Translations under genes and position numbers: made by a program | Part shown: positions 26,333 to 34,780 of the stretch, piece by piece | How the letters are laid out: each line of letters opens with the position of its first letter | Position numbering within the stretch: the first letter of the stretch is position 1 | Assembly (NCBI RefSeq): GCF_014131735.1 | Contig: NZ_CP039121.1 | Span: 620,001-684,000, forward strand | DNA length: 64,000 nt | Reading direction: 5' to 3' | Source: Lactiplantibacillus plantarum | GTDB taxonomy: Bacteria; Bacillota; Bacilli; Lactobacillales; Lactobacillaceae | Notes under the pieces: generated by a model | The model's database searches: none | What the model was told of the DNA's origin: nothing | The model's input: the letters and a program-made list of their open reading frames with translations, nothing else

Positions 26333-26986
26333 ATGCCAACAACCATGACTACTAATATTAAAAATAATGATTTTAAAGACGTGGTGTTTAACCGCCAATC
26401 AGTACGGCAGTTTGATCCGACTGTCAAAATTGAGCGTGAAGAATTGCAAACGATTATTGATGAGACAATCAGCGCACCATCAGCATGCAACTTGCAATCC
26501 TGGCATTTTGTGGTTGCCGATAGTGCGGACGGTAAGGCAAAGGCGAAGTCGGTTTTAATGCCATTTAATTATCCACAAATTGATTCTTGTTCAGCCATGA
26601 TTTTTGTCCTGGGCGATACGCAATCGCATTTGGTCTATCGGGACGTGTGGAATAAAGCTTGTGAAGAAGGACGCATTACCCCGGAAAAGCGGGATCAAAT
26701 CTTCAAGACGTTCTTACCAATGTATGAAAATGCGAGTCCAGAATTTCTACAAGCTGATGCGATGATTGATAGTAGTATGGCCGCAATGCAATTACTATTG
26801 ATTGCCCGCGCACATGGCTATGATGCTAATCCAATTGCGGGTTATGCGGCAGATAAAGTCGCGACGACCTTTGGCTTGGATGCCAAGCGCTATGTACCAG
26901 TGATGGCTATTGCACTTGGCAAGGCAGCTAGCGAACCAATCACGACAACGCGTTACGCTGGCACGCAGGTTACCGAATTCATTTAA
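26333..26986 (+). CDS. Nitroreductase-family flavoprotein
   Basis: A 217-residue FMN-dependent NAD(P)H oxidoreductase of the nitroreductase fold. FNRQSVRQFDPTV is the N-terminal FMN-phosphate contact, and ISAPSACNLQSWHFVV the flavin-ring contact. The C-terminal VPVMAIALGKAASEP closes the domain. Such enzymes reduce nitroaromatics or quinones. Start ATG 26333 follows AAAGGAG. Single-gene unit with its own terminator. Confidence 0.85.
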   Translation: MPTTMTTNIKNNDFKDVVFNRQSVRQFDPTVKIEREELQTIIDETISAPSACNLQSWHFVVADSADGKAKAKSVLMPFNYPQIDSCSAMIFVLGDTQSHLVYRDVWNKACEEGRITPEKRDQIFKTFLPMYENASPEFLQADAMIDSSMAAMQLLLIARAHGYDANPIAGYAADKVATTFGLDAKRYVPVMAIALGKAASEPITTTRYAGTQVTEFI

Positions 26987-27002
26987 TTGAGTTAACCTTT
27001 TG

Positions 27003-27043
27003 ATATCTCAAACCTTGATTTAATAGGGCTTGAGATATTTTTT
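27003..27043 (+). terminator. Terminator of the nitroreductase gene
   Basis: ATATCTCAA and TTGAGATAT flank a loop and are followed by a T run. Confidence 0.85.
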
Positions 27044-27062
27044 GAACTTTTGGTTAGAATTT

Positions 27063-27092
27063 TAGTTAGTTTTTGTTGTATTTATCTAACTA
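27063..27092. promoter_or_regulatory. Inverted repeat upstream of marR (candidate operator)
   Basis: TAGTTAG (27063-27069) and CTAACTA (27086-27092) form a perfect 7-bp inverted repeat; GCTAAC recurs 8 bases later. It lies 46 bases before the marR ATG, where an autoregulatory operator would sit. Confidence 0.4.
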
Positions 27093-27137
27093 TCGTGCTA
27101 ACATAAGCATCATTCAAATCAAGGAGGACAAAAATTC

Positions 27138-27674
27138 ATGACAGTTAATAATCGTGATTTATTTAGTAGTTTTGGGAAGTTATTTCAAAATCGGGCCTTC
27201 GTCATGGCGGTTGCGCAACAATTTCATTTTGGCGACCATGGTTCTGAGCGTAGCGGGCGTGGTCAAATGGGCATTTTACGGGTATTGGCGGATGCACCCG
27301 CTGGTTTAACCAATGCTGAGATTGCTGAGATCTTAGATATTCGGCCGAGTTCAGTCAGCGCCACATTGAACCGTTTGGAAGATGGCGGCTTGATCGAACG
27401 TGAACCTAGTGCTCATGACAAACGCGTGGTCATCGTGCGGTTAAGTGACCGTGGTCGTGAGATGGCGGACCATCGCGCGCAAGGAACGAGTGATCTGGCG
27501 GATCAGTTATTTGGTAATCTGACGGATGATGAGCGCGATCAGTTACAACATTTATTAGATAAGTTGCGGGCCAATGCGGATGACATCGATATTCAAGATT
27601 TAATGCAATTTGGTCAACAACACGGTTTTGGCCCACGTCCCGGTTGGGGTCATGGGCATCATTGGTTTAATTAA
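27138..27674 (+). CDS. MarR-family regulator with His-rich tail
   Basis: A 178-residue winged-helix regulator. The HTH core reads LTNAEIAEILDIRPSSVSATL, the wing DKRVVIVRLSDRG. The C-terminal tail is Gly/His-rich (FGPRPGWGHGHHWFN) and could bind a metal. AAGGAGG precedes the ATG. It is 28 bases upstream of an ABC exporter gene and most likely controls it. Confidence 0.9.
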   Translation: MTVNNRDLFSSFGKLFQNRAFVMAVAQQFHFGDHGSERSGRGQMGILRVLADAPAGLTNAEIAEILDIRPSSVSATLNRLEDGGLIEREPSAHDKRVVIVRLSDRGREMADHRAQGTSDLADQLFGNLTDDERDQLQHLLDKLRANADDIDIQDLMQFGQQHGFGPRPGWGHGHHWFN

Positions 27675-27702
27675 ATTTTAGAAACACGAGGCATAAGAGC
27701 AG

Positions 27703-29460
27703 ATGGAACGACCACAAGCAGCATACTCGCGTCCAGCGGGTGGTAAATTTGATTTAAAACAATTCTTACAATTGATTCGGCACGCTAGCCCTCGTTATTG
27801 GCAACTCTGGTTGGGCTTGGCATTAGGCTTATTGGCGACTGGTGCGCAGTTGATGGTGCCCAAGTTTGCCCAAACGTTGATTAATGGGTTTAGTCACGGC
27901 GTTAATCAGACCTTACTAATTGGTGTGATTGGCTTATTCTTGATCAGTGCAGTCATTAGCGCGTTATCAGGTTCCTTATTGGGGATTTTTGGTGAAAATG
28001 TTGTCGCTAATTTACGGGGGACTTTATGGCATAAATTAGTCCGGCTCCCGGTTCGCTACTTTGACAACGTTAAGACGGGTGAGATGACGTCGCGGTTGGT
28101 GAATGATTCGACGCAGATCAAAGACTTGCTCGCTAACGCATTTCCACAAGTCGTGACGTCACTGATGCAACTGGTTGGGGCCATCGCAATCATGGTCTTA
28201 ATGGACTGGCGAATGACCTTGATTATGGTCTTGGCGATTCCAGTTGTCTTATTAGTCATGTTTCCAATCATGCGGCAGACGGGCAAGATTGGTCATGAAC
28301 GCCAAGATGCTTTAGCTAATTTTAGCGGGACGGCAGAAGAAACGCTGAGTGAGATTCGCTTAGTGAAATCGTCCAATGCTGAACCAGTGGAAACAACGAC
28401 TGGTGCACATCAGATTAAGACGTTGTATCGAATTGGACTACGCGAAGCCATTTATGATTCCATCTCAAGTCCAGTGATGACGGCAACGATGATGGCGTTA
28501 TTCGTTGGGGTACTATTGTATGCGTCTGCGCGGGTTGCCAGTGGAACGATGACGATGGGGACTTTGGTCTCATTTCTAATGTATCTGTTCCAAATCATTG
28601 GCCCAGCTGGGATGCTTGGTCAGTTCTTCACCACGTTAGCAAAGGCCAGTGGCTCGACGGCCCGGATTCGGGAGTTGTTGAATGAACCAGAAGAACAATT
28701 GACGGTTGGTGTTGAACACGCAGTCGCCAATGAGACTTTGGCGATGCACCATGTTGACTTTGCCTATGATGATGATCAACAAATTTTACACGATGTCAGT
28801 TTTGAAGCTAAACCAAATACGGTGGTGGCGTTTGCGGGACCGTCTGGTGGTGGTAAGTCGACTATCTTTGGCCTTCTGGAACGTTATTATCAACCAACTG
28901 CTGGTGAAATTAGTATTGGCGGGCAAGATGTTAATGAACTAAGTCTCAATAGTTGGCGGTCACAAATCGGGTATGTCAGTCAGGACTCGGCAATCATGGC
29001 CGGTACGATTCGTCAAAACTTAACGTACGGTGCTGATCGGTTATACTCCGACAATGAGTTGTGGCACGTCTTAGAATTAGCTTCCGCGGCTGACTTTGTA
29101 CGCGCCATGGCAGATGGCCTTGAGACGCAAGTTGGCGAACGTGGGGTTAAAGTCAGTGGTGGTCAACGGCAACGGTTAGCCATTGCCCGGGCCTTTCTAC
29201 GGGACCCCAAGATTCTAATGCTCGATGAAGCCACTGCTAGTCTGGATTCTGAATCAGAAGCGATGGTACAACAAGCCCTCGGCGAATTAATGAAGGGCCG
29301 GACGACCCTAGTGATCGCCCATCGGCTGAGTACAATCGTGGATGCGGATCAGATTTACTTCATTGAAGATGGGCATGTGAGTGGTTCAGGTACGCATCAA
29401 GAGCTAATGGCGAACGTCCCACTCTATCGGGATTACGTTAAAATTCAATTTAAAGATTAA
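27703..29460 (+). CDS. ABC exporter, half-transporter of the multidrug type
   Basis: A 585-residue TM-NBD half transporter, the size of BmrA/LmrA-type exporters. Six membrane helices fill residues 30-320. The ATPase has Walker A GPSGGGKST, signature VSGGQRQRLAIARAF, Walker B ILMLDEATASLD and the H-loop VIAHRLST. It works as a dimer and probably exports drugs or lipids. The upstream MarR gene indicates induction by a toxic compound. Confidence 0.9.
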   Translation: MERPQAAYSRPAGGKFDLKQFLQLIRHASPRYWQLWLGLALGLLATGAQLMVPKFAQTLINGFSHGVNQTLLIGVIGLFLISAVISALSGSLLGIFGENVVANLRGTLWHKLVRLPVRYFDNVKTGEMTSRLVNDSTQIKDLLANAFPQVVTSLMQLVGAIAIMVLMDWRMTLIMVLAIPVVLLVMFPIMRQTGKIGHERQDALANFSGTAEETLSEIRLVKSSNAEPVETTTGAHQIKTLYRIGLREAIYDSISSPVMTATMMALFVGVLLYASARVASGTMTMGTLVSFLMYLFQIIGPAGMLGQFFTTLAKASGSTARIRELLNEPEEQLTVGVEHAVANETLAMHHVDFAYDDDQQILHDVSFEAKPNTVVAFAGPSGGGKSTIFGLLERYYQPTAGEISIGGQDVNELSLNSWRSQIGYVSQDSAIMAGTIRQNLTYGADRLYSDNELWHVLELASAADFVRAMADGLETQVGERGVKVSGGQRQRLAIARAFLRDPKILMLDEATASLDSESEAMVQQALGELMKGRTTLVIAHRLSTIVDADQIYFIEDGHVSGSGTHQELMANVPLYRDYVKIQFKD

Positions 29461-29462
29461 CT

Positions 29463-29511
29463 AAAAACAGTTGGTTACCATGACGTGGGCACGTGGCAAT
29501 CAACTGTTTTT
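29463..29511 (+). terminator. Terminator of the marR-exporter operon
   Basis: AAAACAGTTG pairs with CAACTGTTTT; T residues follow. Confidence 0.8.
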
Positions 29512-29652
29512 GTTGTCTAGTATCGGTCAGAAAAGCATAATTTGATGAAATATGTCGGGATGGATTGTTATTATAAAAGAATATACATTTTCTGAATTAA
29601 ACGCTATCATTGTTATGATAACTAGTTTAATTGATAAAGGAATGATAAAACG

Positions 29653-30540
29653 ATGCAGTCATTAGGAGTTATTGATATTGGTGGAACGACCATTAAGTTT
29701 GCCGTGTGGCAAGATCAGCAATTAGTTGCTAAGACCAAAGTTACGACGCCCACAACGCTAGCTGAATTTTACACTTTGCTAACCACGCAGGTCGCGCAGA
29801 TGAAACGCGATTATCAAATTGCTGGTGTAGGCATTAGTTCGCCCGGGGCTGTCAACAAGGCAACTGGAATTATTGAGGGTGCCAGCGCACTGCCGTATAT
29901 TCATAATTTTAGGATTCAGCCGGAATTACAACGACGTTTTGAATTACCGGTCAGTATGGAAAATGACGCCAATTGTGCGGCGTTGGCTGAATTGGCGGAT
30001 GGGGCTGGGAAACAGGTTGCTAGCCTGTGCTTCTTAATTGTGGGAACCGGTGTTGGTGGGTCGGTCATTGTGAATCATCAAATTTGGCACGGCGCGCACT
30101 TATTCGGTGGTGAGTTTGGATTCACGCTCATGAATGACCATCAGATCTTAAGTGAGTTAGGCACCGCGGTAGCTGTTGCAAAGCGGTACAACGCGAGCCA
30201 TCCAGCTCAACCTGAGCTAGACGGGCAAGCCGTGTTTGAACTGGCTGTCAAGGGTGATACTGATGCTCAAGCCGAAGTTCAAGTTATGGTTCGGGCCTTA
30301 GCGCGGGCCATCTACAACTTACAATACAGCTTTGACCCGGAATTGATCGTGATGGGCGGGGCGGTCTCAAATAATCCGCACCTACTCCCAGCAATCAATG
30401 CTGAAATTGAAAAATTGCGGGCAACGGTCAAAATTGCTTCTATAAAACCAGATGTTGTGGCTTGTCATTTCACCGATGAAGCTAATTTACGGGGAGCGGT
30501 CGTTGACTTTTGTCAGACGTATCTGGACATTCAAAAATAA
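29653..30540 (+). CDS. ROK-family sugar kinase
   Basis: A 295-residue ROK protein without an HTH, so a kinase and not a repressor. GVIDIGGTTIKFAVW is the phosphate-binding loop. ENDANCAALAE holds the catalytic Asp, and GTGVGGSVIVN follows. The zinc cluster CxCGxxGCxE found in many ROK kinases is missing after GGEFGF. The substrate may be glucose, N-acetylmannosamine or another hexose. AAAGGAATG precedes the ATG. It stands alone. Confidence 0.85.
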   Translation: MQSLGVIDIGGTTIKFAVWQDQQLVAKTKVTTPTTLAEFYTLLTTQVAQMKRDYQIAGVGISSPGAVNKATGIIEGASALPYIHNFRIQPELQRRFELPVSMENDANCAALAELADGAGKQVASLCFLIVGTGVGGSVIVNHQIWHGAHLFGGEFGFTLMNDHQILSELGTAVAVAKRYNASHPAQPELDGQAVFELAVKGDTDAQAEVQVMVRALARAIYNLQYSFDPELIVMGGAVSNNPHLLPAINAEIEKLRATVKIASIKPDVVACHFTDEANLRGAVVDFCQTYLDIQK

Positions 30541-30642
30541 AAGTCTGAAAAGTCGATGGCAAGCAAGTTATTCGCATTCCAACGCCAACTTACTTAGAAT
30601 AGTCATAATGATTATAAATTCTAAGTAAGGAAGTATGGACTG

Positions 30643-30945
30643 ATGGTAATGCGTGATCTAAATATTGGCACGAAAGTCGGGTTAGGCGTGCTCAATGACC
30701 GGTGGGCCGCGTTAGTACTGATCAACCTGAAGGCGGCGCCAACTGAGATTATGAATTTGCGCCAGCGAGTTAGGGGTCTTAGCACGCTTAAACTACTGAA
30801 TGTTTTAGCTAAATTAACCGAATTAGGATTAGTTGCGACTGCAGGGAACTATCAATTTCAGTTGACGACTGCGGGCATTAGTTTTCAAAAGCAACTGCAT
30901 CAGTTGGAAGTGTGGGGCGATCAAATGATCGTGGCCATGCACTGA
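30643..30945 (+). CDS. HxlR-family winged-helix regulator
   Basis: A 100-residue protein with the HxlR layout: NDRWAALVLINLK (the WxLLIL helix), LSTLKLLNVLAKLTELGLV (recognition helix and its follower), then a wing and a dimer helix. The conserved N-terminal Cys of redox-sensing HxlR members is absent, so the signal is unlikely to be a thiol switch. It has no obvious partner gene; ROK kinase upstream, tetR downstream and opposite. Confidence 0.7.
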   Translation: MVMRDLNIGTKVGLGVLNDRWAALVLINLKAAPTEIMNLRQRVRGLSTLKLLNVLAKLTELGLVATAGNYQFQLTTAGISFQKQLHQLEVWGDQMIVAMH

Positions 30946-30972
30946 ATATAATAAGTATTGACTGTCGTGACT

Positions 30973-31018
30973 AAAAGCTGGTCGTAATCCACAATTATGG
31001 GATTATGACCAGTTTTTA
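30973..31018. terminator. Bidirectional terminator between hxlR and tetR genes
   Basis: AAAAGCTGGTC pairs with GACCAGTTTTT, with TAATCC/GGATTA-like inner pairing. Runs of A and T on both sides suit convergent genes. Confidence 0.8.
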
Positions 31019-31027
31019 GTTTGGTTT

Positions 31028-31651
31028 CTAGTTATTATCGGCCCCAAGCGGACGATCGGAAAAGAGATGGTAAGCTGCGGTGTAGCGGCTCTGAACGATA
31101 ATGTTGGCAACCACTTCAGGTGGCTCCGGATGGGCCTTGGTCAGCCAGTGCTGAATAATTGCCAGCACGCCACTAAAGTAGATTGGCATGGCGTAGTCAG
31201 CCGGAATCGACTGGAAATATTGATGATTTAAGGGCGCCTGCTCAGTAGTGGCGAGTAAATTATCAATGAGACCGGCCTGAAACTGATCAAGAAACTGTGG
31301 ATCACCATGGGGGCCAAGCAAGGCCTGAAAACTAGCTAATTGGGTGTTGATATTCGTTGTTAATTCCAGATAGGTTGGATAAGCATTCCGCGGGTCAGGA
31401 TGAACCAAGGCAGCTTGAATCCCTTGGTTAAGGACTTGCTTTGAAACGGTTGCTTGTTCGATTAAAGCATGTTCGAAAGCGTGAATGAAGTCGTAAATAT
31501 CTTGAAAGTGACTGTAAAAACTCCCACGACTAACGTGGGCTGCTTTGACGACCATGGTGACAGTCAATTTAAAGATGGGTGTCGCTGTCAGTAGTGTTGG
31601 GACAGTTGCGAACATTTTCTGTACGGCAAGCGGATAGTTAGTTGTCATCAT
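31028..31651 (-). CDS. TetR/AcrR-family regulator
   Basis: A 207-residue regulator. VVKAAHVSRGSFYSHFQDIYDF is the TetR HTH (core AHVSRGSFYSHF); the C-terminal part is helical with no named ligand domain. GGAGGTG precedes the ATG. It is divergent from an amidohydrolase gene with 99 bases between, so it probably controls that gene and itself. Confidence 0.85.
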   Translation of the reverse strand: MMTTNYPLAVQKMFATVPTLLTATPIFKLTVTMVVKAAHVSRGSFYSHFQDIYDFIHAFEHALIEQATVSKQVLNQGIQAALVHPDPRNAYPTYLELTTNINTQLASFQALLGPHGDPQFLDQFQAGLIDNLLATTEQAPLNHQYFQSIPADYAMPIYFSGVLAIIQHWLTKAHPEPPEVVANIIVQSRYTAAYHLFSDRPLGADNN

Positions 31652-31660
31652 GTCACCTCC

Positions 31661-31694
31661 TGTAAATGGTCAATTTGACATCAATTGTACATTT
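31661..31694. promoter_or_regulatory. Candidate TetR operator in the divergent intergenic region
   Basis: AAATG (31664-31668) and CATTT (31690-31694) flank TCAATTTGACATCAATTG-like nested dyads. Position between two divergent starts fits a shared operator. Weak evidence. Confidence 0.3.
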
Positions 31695-31750
31695 CCAACG
31701 CACTCGTTTGGTCTTAGACTATGGTTATTCTAAAAAACGAGGTGCAGCTA

Positions 31751-32674
31751 ATGTCAAAAATTGATTTTCATACCCACTATTTACCAACGAGTTACGTTGA
31801 GGCACTAAAGCGTCATGTTCCAGGTGATCCTGATGGCTGGCCGACACCTGAGTGGACACCACAGCTTACGCTTAACTTTATGCGTGATAATGATATTAGT
31901 TACTCGATTTTATCGCTATCATCCCCACACGTGAACTTCGGTGATAAGGCGGAAACCATACGCTTAGTTGAAGCGGCTAACGACGATGGTAAAAGCTTGG
32001 CCCAGCAATATCCAGATCAATTAGGATACTTGGCGAGTCTACCAATCCCTTATGAACTGGATGCTGTCAAAACGGTGCAACAGGCTTTGGACCAGGATGG
32101 TGCTTTAGGCGTCACAGTGCCAACCAACTCACGTGGACTTTACTTTGGATCACCAGTCTTGGAACGGGTCTACCAAGAACTAGATGCTCGCCAAGCGATT
32201 GTGGCTTTGCATCCAAATGAACCAGCAATCTTGCCTAAAAACGTTGATATTGATTTACCAGTGCCATTGTTGGGATTCTTCATGGATACCACGATGACGT
32301 TTATTAATATGTTGAAATATCATTTCTTTGAAAAATATCCTAATATCAAGGTGATTATACCGCATGCTGGTGCTTTTTTGGGAATTGTTGATGATCGAAT
32401 CGCACAATATGCTCAGAAGGTTTATCAAGTGGATGTTTACGATGTGATGCGCCACGTTTATTTTGATGTAGCTGGAGCCGTGCTACCAAGGCAGTTGCCA
32501 ACTTTAATGAGCTTGGCTCAGCCTGAGCACCTACTTTACGGGAGTGATATTCCATATACGCCGTTAGATGGCTCGCGGCAATTAGGTCACGCTTTAACAA
32601 CGACTGATCTATTAACAAATGAGCAGAAACAAGCGATCTTTTACGATAACGCCCATCGCTTACTGACTGAGTAA
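31751..32674 (+). CDS. Amidohydrolase-2 family metal-dependent hydrolase/decarboxylase
   Basis: A 307-residue TIM-barrel protein of COG2159 (ACMSD/gamma-resorcylate decarboxylase relatives). DFHTHYLP gives the HxH metal ligands (His7, His9). A later IIPHAGAFLG holds another His and LLYGSDIPYTP the metal-binding Asp. Members decarboxylate or hydrolyse aromatic or carboxymuconate-like acids. GAGGTG supports ATG 31751. It is divergent from tetR. Given the nearby tannase and gallate decarboxylase genes, an aromatic acid substrate is an attractive but unproven guess. Confidence 0.8.
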   Translation: MSKIDFHTHYLPTSYVEALKRHVPGDPDGWPTPEWTPQLTLNFMRDNDISYSILSLSSPHVNFGDKAETIRLVEAANDDGKSLAQQYPDQLGYLASLPIPYELDAVKTVQQALDQDGALGVTVPTNSRGLYFGSPVLERVYQELDARQAIVALHPNEPAILPKNVDIDLPVPLLGFFMDTTMTFINMLKYHFFEKYPNIKVIIPHAGAFLGIVDDRIAQYAQKVYQVDVYDVMRHVYFDVAGAVLPRQLPTLMSLAQPEHLLYGSDIPYTPLDGSRQLGHALTTTDLLTNEQKQAIFYDNAHRLLTE

Positions 32675-32717
32675 GTGATGTTAGGATAACTGTTGAATTT
32701 TTGACGTGACCAATATT

Positions 32718-32760
32718 AAAAACCGGAACACCTGTTAATTACTGGTGTTCCGGCTTTTTT
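32718..32760. terminator. Terminator between convergent genes
   Basis: AAAACCGGAACACC pairs with GGTGTTCCGGCTTTTTT; it serves the amidohydrolase gene and perhaps the convergent SGNH gene. Confidence 0.85.
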
Positions 32761-32844
32761 ACGTTATTGTTAGCATAATTAGTTGGGCTAATCTGCTGTA
32801 CGGGTAATGCAAGTAATCAGAACCCTCGTCTAAAAATAAAGTGG

Positions 32845-33546
32845 CTATGGTGTTGCTGTTTTAGCCATTGTCTGACCGACTGTTGCGGTATATTCACGTT
32901 CACCAAGACTGTTGGGATGTAAATTATCTTTGACAAACCAGTTGTCGTTGTCTTGCGCAACGTATAGCCAATCAATGAGATGCACATTGTTATATTTTTT
33001 AGCGGCCGCGGCAATCAATTGATTGTTAGGGTCTTGCCAATCTTTGCCTGGAACGCGGGTGTTGACCCAGTAAATCTGGTGGTTGCTGCCAATCTGATCA
33101 ATGATCCCATCGATTTCGGCGGCACTCGTTGGACCGTTCGTCCCCAAGTTGATCAGCACGTTTTTCTGAATTGCATTATCAGCTTTTAATTGGCTAATGA
33201 CGGCTGGTGCTTCCGACACTTGGCGACCAACCTTGGCGTTAACGTTAAAATGGTCAAAGATTTGTTTTAAGTCACTCGTGGTGCGGACCATGATTGAATC
33301 ACCGATCCCCGTCACTTTAAGTTTGCGCAGGACGTGAATTTCACTAGTGGATAATTGATATTTTTCACCAAGGGCACTATCCGAAACGGCGTGTGTAGCG
33401 CCCTTAGTTTTAGTATTCCCCGTAATGGCGTTGCCAATACTGACAACCTGTTGCTTAATGGTTGGTGTTGGAATGATTAATGCGCCACCAATGAAGACGA
33501 CAGCAAAGATTCCGACCAACCAATAAATTAATTTTTGATGTTTCAT
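32845..33546 (-). CDS. Membrane-anchored SGNH/GDSL-type protein
   Basis: A 233-residue protein with an N-terminal membrane anchor (residues 7-25). The outside domain is SGNH-like: block I GIGDSIM with nucleophile Ser84, block III LGTNGP, block V DNLHPNSLG with the catalytic Asp-x-x-His pair. It resembles the stand-alone C-terminal domain of OatA-type acyltransferases, which O-acetylate peptidoglycan, but here without the acyltransferase-3 membrane domain. It may act as an esterase or with a separate partner. Confidence 0.8.
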   Translation of the reverse strand: MKHQKLIYWLVGIFAVVFIGGALIIPTPTIKQQVVSIGNAITGNTKTKGATHAVSDSALGEKYQLSTSEIHVLRKLKVTGIGDSIMVRTTSDLKQIFDHFNVNAKVGRQVSEAPAVISQLKADNAIQKNVLINLGTNGPTSAAEIDGIIDQIGSNHQIYWVNTRVPGKDWQDPNNQLIAAAAKKYNNVHLIDWLYVAQDNDNWFVKDNLHPNSLGEREYTATVGQTMAKTATP

Positions 33547-33739
33547 TTGGCACCTCCATACCCCGCTATAAGATTAGCTTACCACCATTACAGTGTCAAT
33601 TATGAAATTTATCATAAGGTGCTTAAAGTGGTGTGATGGCAGGTTTGTCAGTCGGACTGTCTAAGTTGAATTTGAAAAGACCATTGGAAAGTTAATTGGT
33701 GCTTGTTAGACTAAGGCTAGTGCTTTTGGAGGTGGTTAA

Positions 33740-34645
33740 ATGCAAAAGAAAACGGTGGGACTGTTATTAGCCAGTGCCGGGCCTTTTTTGTGGGGAAGCT
33801 CGGGAACGGTGGCACAACATCTATTTGACACCACAACGATTTCGCCGTTGTGGTTAGTGGCGGTGCGGATGCTAGTATCTGGAGGTCTGTTAATTTTATA
33901 TGGATTTAGTCGCCGGTTACCGGTCATGGCCGTGTTTCATGACTGGCGGGCAACGGTGCGTCTGATTGTGTTCAGCCTGTTCGGGATGGCTGGCGTTCAA
34001 TTGACTTATTTTATGGCAATCAGTACTGGTAATGCGGCGATGGCCGCAATTTTGCAATTCTTGTCACCGGTGATGATTATTATCTTTATCACCGCCACGA
34101 CTTGGCAGCTTCCAGGGAAAGTGGATGTCATTTCTGTGGTCTCCGCAATCGCTGGGACGGTTCTAATCGTCACGGAGGGGCACACTGACTCGCTGGCTTT
34201 GCCAGTAATTGCAATTATCTGGGGATTGTTGGCCGCGGTTGGTGCAACCATCTACACATTAATGCCAACAAAATTATTAAAAGTGTATGGCGCCACACCC
34301 ATTGTTGGTTGGTCAATGCTGATTGGTGGTGGCTTGGTGCTAGTCGGAACAGGTGCTTGGCACCATTCGCCACAGCTAACCTGGGTGGCGTGGGGGCAAG
34401 TCGGCTTCGTCGTGATTTTTGGCACGATGCTGGCCTACTTGTTCTTTTTACAGAGCTTGGAATACATTCTACCAACGACTGCTAGTGTTCTGGGAGCTAT
34501 TGAACCCCTAGCAGCAACCATTTTAAGCGTCTTATTTTTGCACGTTCACTTTAACTGGGTCGGACTGATTGGGGCGATAATGATTGTCGGGGTAACTATT
34601 TTGCAATTTGCAGCGACACGCGCCAATCAGTTTGTCTCTAAGTGA
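33740..34645 (+). CDS. EamA/DMT-superfamily transporter
   Basis: A 301-residue protein with ten predicted membrane helices in two EamA repeats (about 8-140 and 155-290). GPFLWGSSGTVAQ opens the first repeat, and the second closes with VLGAIEPLAATILSVLFL. Family members export amino acids or other metabolites. GGAGGTGG precedes the ATG. No neighbour suggests a substrate. Confidence 0.85.
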   Translation: MQKKTVGLLLASAGPFLWGSSGTVAQHLFDTTTISPLWLVAVRMLVSGGLLILYGFSRRLPVMAVFHDWRATVRLIVFSLFGMAGVQLTYFMAISTGNAAMAAILQFLSPVMIIIFITATTWQLPGKVDVISVVSAIAGTVLIVTEGHTDSLALPVIAIIWGLLAAVGATIYTLMPTKLLKVYGATPIVGWSMLIGGGLVLVGTGAWHHSPQLTWVAWGQVGFVVIFGTMLAYLFFLQSLEYILPTTASVLGAIEPLAATILSVLFLHVHFNWVGLIGAIMIVGVTILQFAATRANQFVSK

Positions 34646-34780
34646 GCATTGATTGGTATAGATGGGGACCAAACAATATATGAACATATTAATCGTTTTA
34701 TTCACAAATTCTATTGAAAATCCATCTTGCTAGCGTATACTTTTCGATGAAGGATATTATGTTACGAGGGGGATTTTTTT

